From: Roseimicrobium gellanilyticum
GTDB lineage: Bacteria > Verrucomicrobiota > Verrucomicrobiia > Verrucomicrobiales > Verrucomicrobiaceae
DNA length: 64,000 bases
Assembly: GCF_003315205.1 (NCBI RefSeq)
Contig: NZ_QNRR01000004.1
Location: 310,001 to 374,000 of the forward strand
Direction: 5' to 3'
Program-made: the position numbers and the translations under genes
The notes under the pieces: model-generated
Told to the model about the DNA's origin: nothing
Seen by the model: only the letters and a program-made list of their open reading frames with translations
Databases searched by the model: none
Shown here: positions 16,285 to 27,200 of the stretch, piece after piece
How positions within the stretch are numbered: the first letter of the stretch is position 1
How the letters are laid out: each line of letters opens with the position of its first letter

Positions 16285-17370
16285 TCATGCCAGCTTCTCC
16301 AGCATCTTTTCAAGGGCCCGTACGCGGGCATTGAGCTTTTCGAGACGGCTCACTCCGGCAAGCTTCCGTTTTTCCTTTTCCGCAGGCACCGCGGGAAAAC
16401 CGAGATAGGACTGTCCGCCGGGCAGGTCCTTTGTGACTCCACAGCGAGCTCCGAGACGTGCCTGGGGACCGATGGTCACATGGCCGGCAATTCCCGCCTG
16501 GGCGCCAATGACCACATAGTCCGCAATCACCACGCTGCCCGCGATGGCCACACAGGCCACCAGGATGCAGTGCCTGCCGATCACCACGTTGTGGCCGATT
16601 TGTACCAGGTTGTCTATTTTCGTGCCAGCTCCAATCCATGTGCGGCCATAGCGCGCCCGATCAACGGTGGAGTTGGCTCCGATTTCCACATCTGCGTCCA
16701 CCTGCACGATGCCCCTCTGTTTCACCTTGCGATGCCGGCCAGCCTCGAATTCGTAGCCAAAGCCGTCAGCGCCAATCACGACACCTGAATGAAGGATGAC
16801 GCGGTCTCCGATGACACAGCCATCCTGGATGGTCACTTGAGCGTGCAACTTCGTGTCCTTTCCGATGGTCACGTCATGGCCCACGTATGAGCTTGCGCCA
16901 ATCGTGGCACCATCGCCGATGATGGCTCCCTGCTCGATCACCGCGTGAGCGCCGATGCACACTTTCGCCGCATTGAATGTGACACTATCTGAAATGACGG
17001 CGGTGGGATGGATGCCGGCTTTGAATGCGGGTGCCTGGCGCCCGTATCGGTCCACTACAAGGTCAAATGCAGCAGTAGGACTCACCACGCGAATGAAGGC
17101 CACTCCCAGTTGTTCGCTCTCCCAGTCCTCGGGAACGAGGATGACGGTGGCCTTCGTCTGGCGCAGCGCGGCTGCGTGCTTCACGTCTGTGTAGAAGGTG
17201 ACATCACCCTTCTGTGCCTCTCCCAGAGAGGCGAAGCCTTCCACCATCATCTTGGCGTCTTCAGAACGGGAGGTGCCATGGACAAGCTGGGTCAGATCTC
17301 CCACAGAAAGGCGAAATCGGTTTGGGGGGGAGGAGGTCTGGCTCATGGACAAGCTTCCGTCATGCTGCAA
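16285..17370 (-). CDS. lpxD: UDP-3-O-acylglucosamine N-acyltransferase LpxD
   Basis: The protein is 361 residues (E. coli LpxD 341). The N-terminal uridine-binding domain covers about residues 15-110 (DVTFYTDVKHAAALRQTKAT). It is followed by a left-handed beta-helix of hexapeptide repeats (IHPTAVISDSVTF, IGAHAVIEQGAIIGDGATIG, and on) with the catalytic His in DNLVQIGHNVVIG and the family stretch GVVIGADGFGYEFE. A C-terminal helix follows. LpxD adds the second N-linked acyl chain to lipid A, so the cell makes lipopolysaccharide. I kept the ATG at 17370, which has AGGAA upstream; MSQTSS at 17346 is an alternative. Confidence 0.95.
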   Translation of the reverse strand: MQHDGSLSMSQTSSPPNRFRLSVGDLTQLVHGTSRSEDAKMMVEGFASLGEAQKGDVTFYTDVKHAAALRQTKATVILVPEDWESEQLGVAFIRVVSPTAAFDLVVDRYGRQAPAFKAGIHPTAVISDSVTFNAAKVCIGAHAVIEQGAIIGDGATIGASSYVGHDVTIGKDTKLHAQVTIQDGCVIGDRVILHSGVVIGADGFGYEFEAGRHRKVKQRGIVQVDADVEIGANSTVDRARYGRTWIGAGTKIDNLVQIGHNVVIGRHCILVACVAIAGSVVIADYVVIGAQAGIAGHVTIGPQARLGARCGVTKDLPGGQSYLGFPAVPAEKEKRKLAGVSRLEKLNARVRALEKMLEKLA

Positions 17371-17555
17371 TTCCTGCGCAGGAAATCTTACCTCTGGAGT
17401 GAATTAATTTCATGCCCTGTTCATGTTCACCGGCTCCGTGTGTGCCACCTATATCTCTCAGGTGCTTTGCCTGAGACACATCGACATCATTTCTTGCCCC
17501 AGCGGGAATCTTCTCCATACTGGTTGGGCTACATAGAAATTAGAAATGCAGCATT

Positions 17556-17628
17556 GGCCCTGTAGCTCAATGGTTAGAGCAGAGGACTCATAATCCTTTG
17601 GTTGCCGGTTCGAATCCGGCCGGGGCTA
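17556..17628 (+). tRNA. tRNA with CAU anticodon, probably tRNA-Ile2 (lysidine type)
   Basis: All four arms fold: acceptor 17556-17562 with 17621-17627 (two G-U pairs), D arm GCTC/GAGC, anticodon arm GAGGA-CTCATAA-TCCTT, and T arm GCCGG-TTCGAAT-CCGGC; discriminator A at 17628. The CCA is not encoded. The anticodon is CAU (17589-17591). It is not an initiator, which would have a C1:A72 mismatch. The GAGCAGaGGACTCATAATCC context resembles bacterial tRNA-Ile2, whose C34 is changed to lysidine by TilS, more than elongator tRNA-Met. The Ile/Met choice needs a covariance model. Confidence 0.9.
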
Positions 17629-17658
17629 CTTCCCTGGGAGGCAGGAGGCAATAAGTTC

Positions 17659-18885
17659 TCAGAACTCATCATCCTCTTCCACCTCATTGCGGCGGCTGGA
17701 GGAGGAAGCTGATTTTTTCACGGGAGAGAGGTTGCGGTGCACCCAGACGCTCTGCACCAGGCCCATGAGGAACATGCACATGATGAGGAAGGTGCCCCCG
17801 TAGCTGATGAAGGGGAGGGGGAGACCGGTGATGGGCATCATGAGCACGTTCATCCCCATGTTCTGCATGGCATGCGCGAATTGCATGCCCACCACACCGA
17901 CAACGATGAGCCGGCCGAGATTGTCCCGGGCATAGAAGGCGACAAAGACGCATTGCAGCAGCAGCAGTGCTGTTCCCAGGATCTGCATCAACCCACCGCG
18001 GAAGCCAAATTCCTCCACGATCACGGAGTAGATGAAGTCATTGATGGATTCCGTGGCGCTGTAAAAGGAACGATGGATGGAGCGGCGTTCCTTGGTGAGC
18101 GGGTCCTCCGTTTTGACGGAGAGCGGGCCCTTGCCTTCGAAGCCGGCCGAGCCCACGGCGATCTGAATCTTGTCCGCCATGTAGGCTTCGTTCTGGATGT
18201 TCACCTTTTCGTTGGCGAGCATCGCGATGAAGACTTCCACGCGCTTTTTCTGGTAGGGCTTGAGGCCAAAGAAGTAGGCGATGGGTATCACACACATGAC
18301 CGCCAGGAACATGGTGATCAGGTAGCGGAAGGGGATGTTTCCCACGAGCAGCATCGATACCACCACGGGGCCATAGACCAGCGCGGATCCCAGGTCCGGT
18401 TCCTTCAGCACCATGAGCATGGGCACGGAAGACACCACGCCAGCCACGGCCAAGCGCAGCCAGTGGTGCCTGAAGGCAGGAAAGATGCGGTGCAAATCTC
18501 CAAGGATGACCGCCAGTGCCACGATGGTGGCCACAATAGCGAGCTGCGAGCCCTGAAAGTTCACCGGACCAAGGTCGATCCAGCTCTTGGCGCCCTTGAT
18601 CTCCGGGGCGAATTTCATCACCAGCACCAGGCCGAGGATACCAGCCACGTAGAGGAAGGGGGCGCCCCACCGGAGCCATCGGTAGTCAATGAGCGCCGCG
18701 ATAAAGAATCCTACCAGCCCGACACCACCCCACATCACCTGGTCGCGCCACTTGCTGGCCAGCGCTTCACCTTCGCGGAAGGAGGAGGCGTTGTAGATCG
18801 CATACACGCCCCAGGAGAGCAGGAGGATCATGTTGATGAACAGGATCCAATTGATGCCGAGAAATTTTCTGAAGAGAGGGGTCAT
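17659..18885 (-). CDS. rodA: Rod-shape-determining protein RodA (SEDS glycosyltransferase)
   Basis: The protein is 408 residues with about ten membrane segments and the SEDS signature near the C-terminus, LPLPFISYGGTFLIMCM. The extracellular loop holds the essential Asp region, MVLKEPDLGSALVYGPVV. SEDS proteins polymerise lipid II into glycan; RodA works with a class B PBP in the elongasome. RodA is preferred to FtsW because there is no division-gene context here, though that is weak support. The C-terminus is an acidic, Ser-rich tail (SASSSSRRNEVEEDDEF). The central region is longer than in E. coli RodA (370). It lies 42 bp downstream of the ABC ATPase gene, so they may be cotranscribed. Confidence 0.88.
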   Translation of the reverse strand: MTPLFRKFLGINWILFINMILLLSWGVYAIYNASSFREGEALASKWRDQVMWGGVGLVGFFIAALIDYRWLRWGAPFLYVAGILGLVLVMKFAPEIKGAKSWIDLGPVNFQGSQLAIVATIVALAVILGDLHRIFPAFRHHWLRLAVAGVVSSVPMLMVLKEPDLGSALVYGPVVVSMLLVGNIPFRYLITMFLAVMCVIPIAYFFGLKPYQKKRVEVFIAMLANEKVNIQNEAYMADKIQIAVGSAGFEGKGPLSVKTEDPLTKERRSIHRSFYSATESINDFIYSVIVEEFGFRGGLMQILGTALLLLQCVFVAFYARDNLGRLIVVGVVGMQFAHAMQNMGMNVLMMPITGLPLPFISYGGTFLIMCMFLMGLVQSVWVHRNLSPVKKSASSSSRRNEVEEDDEF

Positions 18886-18927
18886 GAAAAGAGAAGGCAG
18901 GCCTCAGCGAAGGCTCCACGGGAGGGC

Positions 18928-19716
<789 letters not shown>

Positions 19717-19894
19717 GGATAGGGACGGTGTGCTTGATGCGCCCGAAAATGGGGGGAAAGAGGAGAGAGGTCAATAGGGTTCAGTTTTGAGTTTTCAGCA
19801 GGTGATTGTCCCGGGTGCAGTCCGAACCTGCTGCAGCGCCAGCCGCAGACATGGACTGTGCATTCCACATCTGGGATGTGCCCCTTCCTGAAGA

Positions 19895-22435
19895 CTAACT
19901 CCCTTTTGGTCTCGTCAGCCGCTTCCAGAAGAAGTCGAGCTCATTTGCCAGTGCACCCAGTACCGTGTTCGCGTCCACCTGCATGGTGCCGGTTTCCGTG
20001 TCACGCACGAGCTGGTGCATGGCGTAGAGGCTGGCGAGATCACGGGCATCGAGATGCACGGCATCCACCTGATGGCGCATGGCGGCGGGGATAACCTCGT
20101 CCGTGAAGAGCGCGGCAAGGCCGGGACCTTCCAGATCTCCCTTGAAGAGGGTGAGCTTGAGCTGCGGAGGCGTCTCGCCACTTTGCATTGCGAGTACCTG
20201 GAGCTCCGCAAGGCGGCCCACGACGTAGGCCGAGATCGTGCGCCAGTAGCGGGTGTTGCCGTAGTCCTCCAGACCGAAGACGATTTCCATCCCCTGCAGG
20301 GTCCAGCGTGGCACGGAGCGGCCCAGTAAGCCTGGCAGCTCAATTTCGTCGTAGTTCACCACGGGGAACCGCTTTCCGGCGAGGCGCACCAGATCGCCCA
20401 GCACTGGCAGCTCAATTTGAGCGGCGCGACCAGAGCGGGAGATTTCCTGTCGTGCCGATTCGAACCGGGACAGCATTTGGTCCGGCGGCACGGGGGCCGA
20501 TTCTTGCGGTAACGCTGCTGCGATACTGGCACTCGTGGCGGCGGCTCCATTCGTGGCGGGCTGCAGGTGGCCGCTTTCGTGTGCCTGTTCGAGTGTCGGC
20601 ACGCGTTGGGTGTCTCGCGCGCGGAAATAGCTGTTGGGGTCTGTGGATACGCTGGCCTGCCCTGCCGAGAGCTTGATGCGAGCGAGGGCATGGCGCAGCC
20701 GCTGGAAGCTGGAGCCTTCGCCTGCTTCCGTAGCTGTTGCATCCGGTACCTGGTCAGCAGCGCTGTTGTTCAATCCGACTTCGGCAGGAGGGGGAGTCGC
20801 TGCCGGCTGCGGAGGCAATGGCGGTGGTGTGGAGCGTTCCGAAGCTGAAGGAGTCGCAGCTCCACGGACTGGCACGATATTGATTACCTGCGGCGGGGTG
20901 GGACCGGCCGGGGGCAGAGAGCCGGGTCCGGTGGAGAGATCCACGACACGCCCACCCGAGTCCTGAGCCAGATGTTCCGCGAGTTTCTTCAGCGCTTCGT
21001 CATCCTCCGCGTCCGACTCATCATCAAACGTGAGTGATGGAAATGCCTCCGCCTCCTGCTCCTTGGGAGCGGGAAGTTCGGCGGCAGGTGGTGGGAGAGA
21101 TGGAACTGGACGCTTGCCGACTTCGGCAGCGGACTCCGGAGCGGATGCTCCGGAGGGCATGTCCTCCAGCAGGAATCCACCTGCGGAGTCCGGCAGCGGC
21201 ATTTCAGGCTGCGGCTGGTGCCTGCCTTGCAAGGGCATCGTGGCCGGAGGGGATTGCGGAGCCTGCAGGGGAGCACCTGCGGCGAGCCAGTGACGCCATG
21301 TCTGCGTTGCGTGGCGCAGCAGACCTCGCGCGGATACGCTGCCCACGGCACGCCCGTAGAAGAAGCGGTCCAGATCCAGGAAATTCAGAAACCCGCGTGC
21401 ATGGTCCTCCGCTACGCCTGCATCTTGCAGGCGCAGGGTGATGAGCGAGTGCGCTTCCTGTGGTGTGGGTCCCCGGAGCGGTACGCTATAGGAGTTCAGG
21501 CGATCCTCCAAAGCGCTGGGGAGCTGGCCGCCGAAGGTGGTCTCCCACAGGTCCTGATTCATGCTCAGCACCACGTGCACACCAGGCATCGAAACGAAGG
21601 CCAGTGCCATGCGAGCGATGGCCACGCCAGCCTCGGGATCGCGGTACATCCCATCCATGTGATCCGCCACCAGCACGAGGGGCTTCCACGCGGTGATGAG
21701 GCGAATGAGGCGTGAAATCTCCGCTGCGCCGTCGCGTTCCAGTCGGCTCTCCAAGGCGACCACTGCGGTGGCGCTGGGGTTTTCAAGGTAGTGGAAGAGC
21801 CCACGCAGCCAGCCTTCCATGGCATCGGAGCCGTCGGGACCGGCGCACTCTGCCAGGGGCTTGGCAAGCTGCTCGAAGTGGCGGCGGAACCAGGAACCAA
21901 TCACGCTGGCACTCTTGCCCTCCAGAAAGAGGTCCATGGGATCCTGTGAAAGCACACGGAGTGCCTGCACCGGATCCGTGCTGGGAATGCGTCCGGTCTG
22001 AATGAGACGGCGCAACATGGTGGCCAGCACACCACCACCCACGCGTTGGAGGAGGGTGGGGTTTTTGCCAGCCCTGGCCAGGTCCTGCAGAATGCCACGA
22101 CCGCTCGCGGACCATCCAAGACCTTCTAGAGAGGTCCACGGAAGGCCCGCTACGATCGCTTCTTCTTGGAGTCTGCGAGCCACTCGTCCCAGCAGGTGAG
22201 TCTTGCCATGTCCGGCACGCGGAGCGTTTAAGAGGGTCACTCGCCCCTCGGATTCCAGCACTCGCAGGGACTGCAGAGCGCCTTCATTCATAGGCACTTC
22301 TGAATCATGCACCGCGTCCCGCCAGTAGGCGCAGACGTCATGGCCGAAGGGCTGCATCATCTCCAGCTCAGCGGTCCGGGACGGGGTCAACCGGGGTACG
22401 TCCTGAGGAGTGCGGGAGGGGGTGGGAGCAGGCAT
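19895..22435 (-). CDS. 846-residue P-loop ATPase of unknown function with long Pro-rich linker
   Basis: The protein has three parts. Residues ~25-400 form a P-loop NTPase: a Walker A-like loop VTLLNAPRAGHGKTHLLGRV (Lys78, Thr79; Pro where Gly/Ala is normal) and a Walker B-like strand KPLVLVADHMDG, followed by VHVVLSMNQDLWETTF, which resembles the sensor strand of AAA/STAND-type ATPases. Residues ~400-640 are a Pro/Ala/Ser/Glu-rich, probably disordered linker. Residues ~660-846 form a globular C-terminal domain (ELPVLGDLVRLAGKRFPVVN, LQGMEIVFGLEDYGNTRYW, VLGALANELDFFWKRLTRP). The N-terminal MQPFGHDVCAYWRDAVHD resembles a helical start of AAA+ modules that act on bound partners. No signal peptide or membrane helix is visible. 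I cannot name a family or job; nothing nearby suggests one. The frame is uninterrupted. Confidence 0.7.
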   Translation of the reverse strand: MPAPTPSRTPQDVPRLTPSRTAELEMMQPFGHDVCAYWRDAVHDSEVPMNEGALQSLRVLESEGRVTLLNAPRAGHGKTHLLGRVARRLQEEAIVAGLPWTSLEGLGWSASGRGILQDLARAGKNPTLLQRVGGGVLATMLRRLIQTGRIPSTDPVQALRVLSQDPMDLFLEGKSASVIGSWFRRHFEQLAKPLAECAGPDGSDAMEGWLRGLFHYLENPSATAVVALESRLERDGAAEISRLIRLITAWKPLVLVADHMDGMYRDPEAGVAIARMALAFVSMPGVHVVLSMNQDLWETTFGGQLPSALEDRLNSYSVPLRGPTPQEAHSLITLRLQDAGVAEDHARGFLNFLDLDRFFYGRAVGSVSARGLLRHATQTWRHWLAAGAPLQAPQSPPATMPLQGRHQPQPEMPLPDSAGGFLLEDMPSGASAPESAAEVGKRPVPSLPPPAAELPAPKEQEAEAFPSLTFDDESDAEDDEALKKLAEHLAQDSGGRVVDLSTGPGSLPPAGPTPPQVINIVPVRGAATPSASERSTPPPLPPQPAATPPPAEVGLNNSAADQVPDATATEAGEGSSFQRLRHALARIKLSAGQASVSTDPNSYFRARDTQRVPTLEQAHESGHLQPATNGAAATSASIAAALPQESAPVPPDQMLSRFESARQEISRSGRAAQIELPVLGDLVRLAGKRFPVVNYDEIELPGLLGRSVPRWTLQGMEIVFGLEDYGNTRYWRTISAYVVGRLAELQVLAMQSGETPPQLKLTLFKGDLEGPGLAALFTDEVIPAAMRHQVDAVHLDARDLASLYAMHQLVRDTETGTMQVDANTVLGALANELDFFWKRLTRPKGS

Positions 22436-22704
22436 CGCAGGGAGAGCTTGGCAGGGCGCGGAGGGTCTCGTTTCAGCAGTGGAATGCTGGATTCCTGGAG
22501 GGCTCGAATTGATTCATTTCATTCCACAGAAGTATCAGATTGCCAGAAAAACTAGATAAAGTCATGAAATAATATTTAGATTGGCTGCAAATACCGTGTT
22601 GTTTGGAGCCAATTGAATCCCACGTGGTTGTCCTAGAGAGCCAGCCCGTGACGCTGAATCTTTCGGCGGGGGTTGGAAAGTTTTCCTGTACCTTCGTGGG
22701 CCCT

Positions 22705-23301
22705 GTGAAATCATCCCTAGTCTACCGCTTCTCTGGTGTCGTGCGCTCCATCATCCAGCTCCTTATTTTAGGATTCGTGATGACCGTGCTCGCCCATGGA
22801 GGTGAGCCGGTGCGTGAAATCCGGCACTCTCCAGACAAGAAGTATCTTGTGGCCTGGTTTGATCAGGACGTGGGTGAGCCCCTTCGCGATATGCGCTCCG
22901 TGGTCCTCTGCGCCTCAGATGATTCCGCACCGCTCTTTTCCTTCGTGTCGAACCCGCGCTACACCGATGCGGCGTGGAATGCTTCCTCCAACCTCTGCAT
23001 CATCGCCGATGCTCCGGACAATGGAGGGCCGGTCATCTGGCTGCTGCGAATGAACGAGAAAGGTGACTGGCAGCCGGAGGTACTCGACCCATTTGCCAGC
23101 CTGTCGAAGGAATTCTACGATATACCAGATCGTGCCTCGCTCTTTCGTCCGTCGCTGCTGAAGATCGAGTGGCTCTCGGAAACCAAGGTACGCTTCCGTG
23201 GCTACTGCAATCTGGGTACCTACTTCATGACCGTGGATACGACCATGCCAGGAAAGGCGGCGGAAGTGGAGAAACTTTCGGACAAGCTGCTCAGGGAGTG
23301 A
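22705..23301 (+). CDS. Small secreted protein of unknown function
   Basis: The protein is 198 residues from the GTG at 22705, chosen because it puts a signal-like segment (VYRFSGVVRSIIQLLILGFV) at the N-terminus; the frame is open to 22603 but with a TTG start. The mature part starts REIRHSPDKKYLVAWFDQDV and continues as beta strands with aromatic residues (SVVLCASDDSAPLFSFVSNP, NLCIIADAPDNGGPVIWLLR, KVRFRGYCNLGTYFMTVD). The pattern resembles a one- or two-blade beta-propeller fragment as found in WD40-like or S9-type N-domains. There is no catalytic motif. Confidence 0.55.
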   Translation: MKSSLVYRFSGVVRSIIQLLILGFVMTVLAHGGEPVREIRHSPDKKYLVAWFDQDVGEPLRDMRSVVLCASDDSAPLFSFVSNPRYTDAAWNASSNLCIIADAPDNGGPVIWLLRMNEKGDWQPEVLDPFASLSKEFYDIPDRASLFRPSLLKIEWLSETKVRFRGYCNLGTYFMTVDTTMPGKAAEVEKLSDKLLRE

Positions 23302-23356
23302 CGGAAGCCTGGGATATCATGGTGTATCATAAGTGCTTCCAGCAGGTGCCTGCCCG

Positions 23357-24091
23357 CTACGCTTCGCCCACCAGTCCCGCGAGATACCGTACCTCCTCCT
23401 GCACGTCTCCGGGATCAGACACCGTGTCAGCCACTTCCATGCGGAAGAGTTCGCCGAACCGGCGACGCATGTGGTGAACGGCGGCGCGTGCGGTGCCCTG
23501 AGGTACGCATAGTATGGCAGCAATATCGGGATAGGGAATGCTGCCGCGGGGTGCGGAGAGGTAATCCTTCAGCGTGTCGAACTCTGTCAGGCGGGAGTCC
23601 CTTGCGTATTCCTCCTTGAGACTCGCCATGGCGCGATCCAGCAGGGTGAGGGCCCAGCGCCGCTCGAACTGGCGCTCGGGAGTGGCGGAGACAGCGGGTT
23701 CCTTGAGAAAGCGCTCCTCGGCATCGTCTGCGTCCAGCGGCACATGCTGGACGCGGCCGCCGCGTTTCAGGGTGTGAGAACGGTCCCATTCATTGAAGAG
23801 GAAACGCTTCAGGGCGACCAGCAGGAAGCTTCGGAAACGTCCACGCGAGGGTTCCGCGGCATGCATCCACTGCTTCTGCAGCAACCGTGCGAAGAACTCC
23901 TGCGTGAGATCCTGCGCATCCTCCGGGCTGTGTCCCTGCCGCCGCACATAGACATAGAGGGGGTACCAGTAGCTGCGGCACAGATGCTCCAGCGCCGCGT
24001 CTGAGCCGGGGGCTCCTGCATCCCGGGCAGCGACGACGAGGGACCAGCGCGTGGTGAGAAAGTGCGGCGAAGGCGGGGGGGAGGAGGACAT
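23357..24091 (-). CDS. ECF-type RNA polymerase sigma factor
   Basis: The protein is 244 residues from the ATG at 24089-24091. The N-terminus (SPHFLTTRWSLVVAARD) is the mark of a verrucomicrobial/planctomycete ECF group. Region 2 is DAALEHLCRSYWYPLYVYVR followed by the DAQDLTQEFFARLLQ core helix; region 4 has DIAAILCVPQGTARAAVHHM as the helix-turn-helix. No classical anti-sigma gene flanks it. The divergent neighbour, 190 bp away, is a giant Ser/Thr kinase. Families of ECF sigma factors that are genomically linked to, and activated by, Ser/Thr kinases are known (e.g. EcfP/PknT in Vibrio), so phosphorylation by this kinase is a reasonable hypothesis. Confidence 0.9.
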   Translation of the reverse strand: MSSSPPPSPHFLTTRWSLVVAARDAGAPGSDAALEHLCRSYWYPLYVYVRRQGHSPEDAQDLTQEFFARLLQKQWMHAAEPSRGRFRSFLLVALKRFLFNEWDRSHTLKRGGRVQHVPLDADDAEERFLKEPAVSATPERQFERRWALTLLDRAMASLKEEYARDSRLTEFDTLKDYLSAPRGSIPYPDIAAILCVPQGTARAAVHHMRRRFGELFRMEVADTVSDPGDVQEEVRYLAGLVGEA

Positions 24092-24280
24092 CGAAAACGT
24101 TGGGCGCGTCGTGAAAGCTGTGCCTGTGTTAGTTAAGGATGTCGCGGGAGATGTTGGAAGAAGGGGGGGAGGCGAGCGGACCGGTGGGCCGTGCATCCAC
24201 CAAACTAAAAATCATCCATTGCCCACCATAAGTCCAAAAAACTCCCAACAATCCCGCCGTCATGTTTAAGTGATGCAGTG

Positions 24281-27200
24281 ATGAGCACTTCCGACAGCGG
24301 CCCGACTGGGCCTGAATCGTCATCACCCAAACCTGGGCGCAACTGTCCGCATTGCGGAGCGGTGCTGCCACCGGATGCGCCGGAGGGGCAGTGCCCCGCC
24401 TGCCTGCTACAGAACCTCACGCTGGAACCGACGCTCTCACCCACCCAGCCGGCTGCCCCGCCCAAGCCGCCATCACCACCGTTGACGCCTTCGGAGCTGG
24501 CGCCTCATTTTCCTCAACTCGAAATCCTGGAGTGCCTCGGCCGCGGTGGTATGGGGGTGGTGTACAAGGCGCGGCAGAAGTCATTGAATCGCCTCGTGGC
24601 ACTCAAGCTCCTGGCACCGGAACGGGAAAAAGATGCTGCCTTTGCGGAGCGGTTCACGCGTGAAGCACAAGCCCTGGCCTTGCTGAGTCACTCCCACATC
24701 GTCACGGTGTATGACTTTGGCATCACCAGCTCATCGCAGGAAGGAGTGGGTGATGGCTTCTATTATCTCCTGATGGAGTATGTGGATGGCGTGAACCTGC
24801 GCCAGCTCTTGGAGCAGCGGAAGCTCACTCCAGAAGAGGCGCTGGCCATTGTCCCGCCGCTATGTGATGCCCTGGAGTATGCCCATGAGCGTGGGATTGT
24901 GCATCGAGACATCAAGCCAGAGAACCTGCTGCTGGACAGGCGTGGGCAGGTGAAGATTGCCGACTTCGGCATCGCGAAGATGTTGGGAAATGGGGCACCT
25001 GCTCATGCCACGGGCAGTGCACCGGTGGAGCCCGCGCCGCTTCCCCTTGGCGTCACCCAGCCTGAAACGGCTTTGGGCACCCCGGCCTACATGGCTCCGG
25101 AACAGGCGAGTGCACCTGAGCGTGTGGACAGCCGGGCGGATATCTATTCGCTGGGCGTCGTTTTTTATGAGATGCTCACAGGCGAACTGCCAGCGAAGCA
25201 GATCGAAGCCACAAGTTCCCGACTGAAGAATCTGCACATTGATGTGCGGGTAGATGAGATCGTGCTGCGCGCGCTGGAAAAGAAGCCGGAGATGCGCTGG
25301 CAGACCGCGGCGGAACTTCGCACGCGTGTGGAGCAGGTGAGTTCCGCCACCTCGGCTCCGCCTCCGCCTCTGCCCACGAATGTTTCCGATGCCGCACCGA
25401 AGGTCCGGCCGTTTCATCCCTGGATGCAGCGCTTTGTGGCGCGGAGTTTCGAGACCAGGCGGGTGCTCTTCTGGTGGATGCTCGTGGCGGGCACGTTGCT
25501 TACGGCTCTTTTCATGATGCCGGTGTCCAAGCATCGCGTTGATCCCACGCCATGGCTCCAGATGGACCCGAACAACCGCGCCGACAGCAAGGACGACTGG
25601 CAGGTGAAAAGCGAGTTTGGCGTGCCCGATGGATGGTGGATCCAGACGATGCGCCAGTCCACCGTGCCTGTGACGAATGCGGATGGCAAGGTGGTGGGGC
25701 GCACCATCTCCCAAGCGTCACAGGTGGAGCGTGAGGTGGACTTCTTCACCCTGTCCTATGCCATGGGAGTGGTGGGTGGATCTCTCTGGATTCTTTTCTG
25801 GTGTTTCTTCTCCGCAGAGCAACGGGCTGGCGATGCCTTGCCCCCTGCGCAGCGGGCGTTCGCGATGGCGATGGTGGATCGGACCTCGGAAACTCGAATC
25901 TTGTGGGGGCACCACCTACTCCTATTCCTCGCGTTCGTGGGGACATCGGTAACGCTGTCAGGGCACATGACAGCCTTCATGATGCTCCTGCTGGGTGACG
26001 GACCCAATCCCGCTCTCAACGCCTTCTTCACGACTTTCATTTTATCATTCGTCGTTATGAAGGGGATGGGGAGCGAAATTGCTCGCAAGAGTCCTGCTGC
26101 CCCGGGGGGTGCTCCGGCAGTGAGTGCAGCAGCTTTGCATGCACGGTCCTGTGGCCCTGTGGCAGCGGCTGCGGGCTTCGTCGCCGCGTTTGTCGTTCCC
26201 TTCCTCTTCTACTGGCTGCGTGAAGTGATGAGTGGACATGTGAGGGACCGGGTTCTCATCTCCGTGTTTCTGGTGACATGGGGTGTATCCACGGTTGCCG
26301 CGCATTGGGTGCTGTCGCGACGCAAGCTATCCGAAGCGTCCACGCGCCGCTGGCTGCGTGTGATTTCCGTTTGTGGCTGGCTGGTATCCTTGCCCATGGT
26401 GGGGTTTGCGGTTTTCATCTATCTCGCGGTGGCGGGTGAGTCGTCCTTCAACTGGGAGCCTTCGCCAACGGAGGCGTTCATCACACCGGCGATTTGCCTG
26501 GGTGCGTTCTTACTTCCCCTTGCCTCGTGGCACTTGTGGAGGGTGAGTGGACCGCGCCCGGGAGTGGACAGGGGAGCAAGACGCAGTCCGCGGCACGTGG
26601 CCTTGGGAATATTCATGCTGCTCGCTGCTGTCGTGGCCCCGTTGGCGTATGCGGCATCCCATGCCATCGAGAAGGCGCAGGACCAGGCCGCTTTTCACCG
26701 GCAAAAGTCGATGCTGCAACAGCGTGCCATTCTTGACGAGGCGAATCTGGACGCCTTGCAGCAATCGGCTCGTGACCTGGAGGCTCAACTGGCACAGACA
26801 TCCGATGCTATTGCGAAGGCGAGACTGCAAAGTGATCTGGAACGCGTGCAAAGCGCGGTGATCACGGTCCAGAACTCCAGGCAGGCCGCGACTGCTGAAC
26901 TTCGAGATCAACTCCCGCCGCGCCTTCCCCAATTTATGGGCTTTGGGCTGACGTATATCGTCCTGGGTTCCTCAGCGTGCGTCGCCGGGGCGCTGCTGAT
27001 GTTCCGCCGTCGCGGTATGGATGGGGGCCCAAGTTTCATCCTTCCAATCCTGCTCGTGGTTACCGTGGGTTATGTGGTGTTTGCAGTGAGCCAGCTTTTC
27101 CGGACGGCGTCTTCACACTCAGCGCGGGGTGCGGTAGTGGAGGTTCCCTTTGAGTACAATCACAGGGTGCGTGGAAATGTGCTGGTGGTCACGCTCACGG

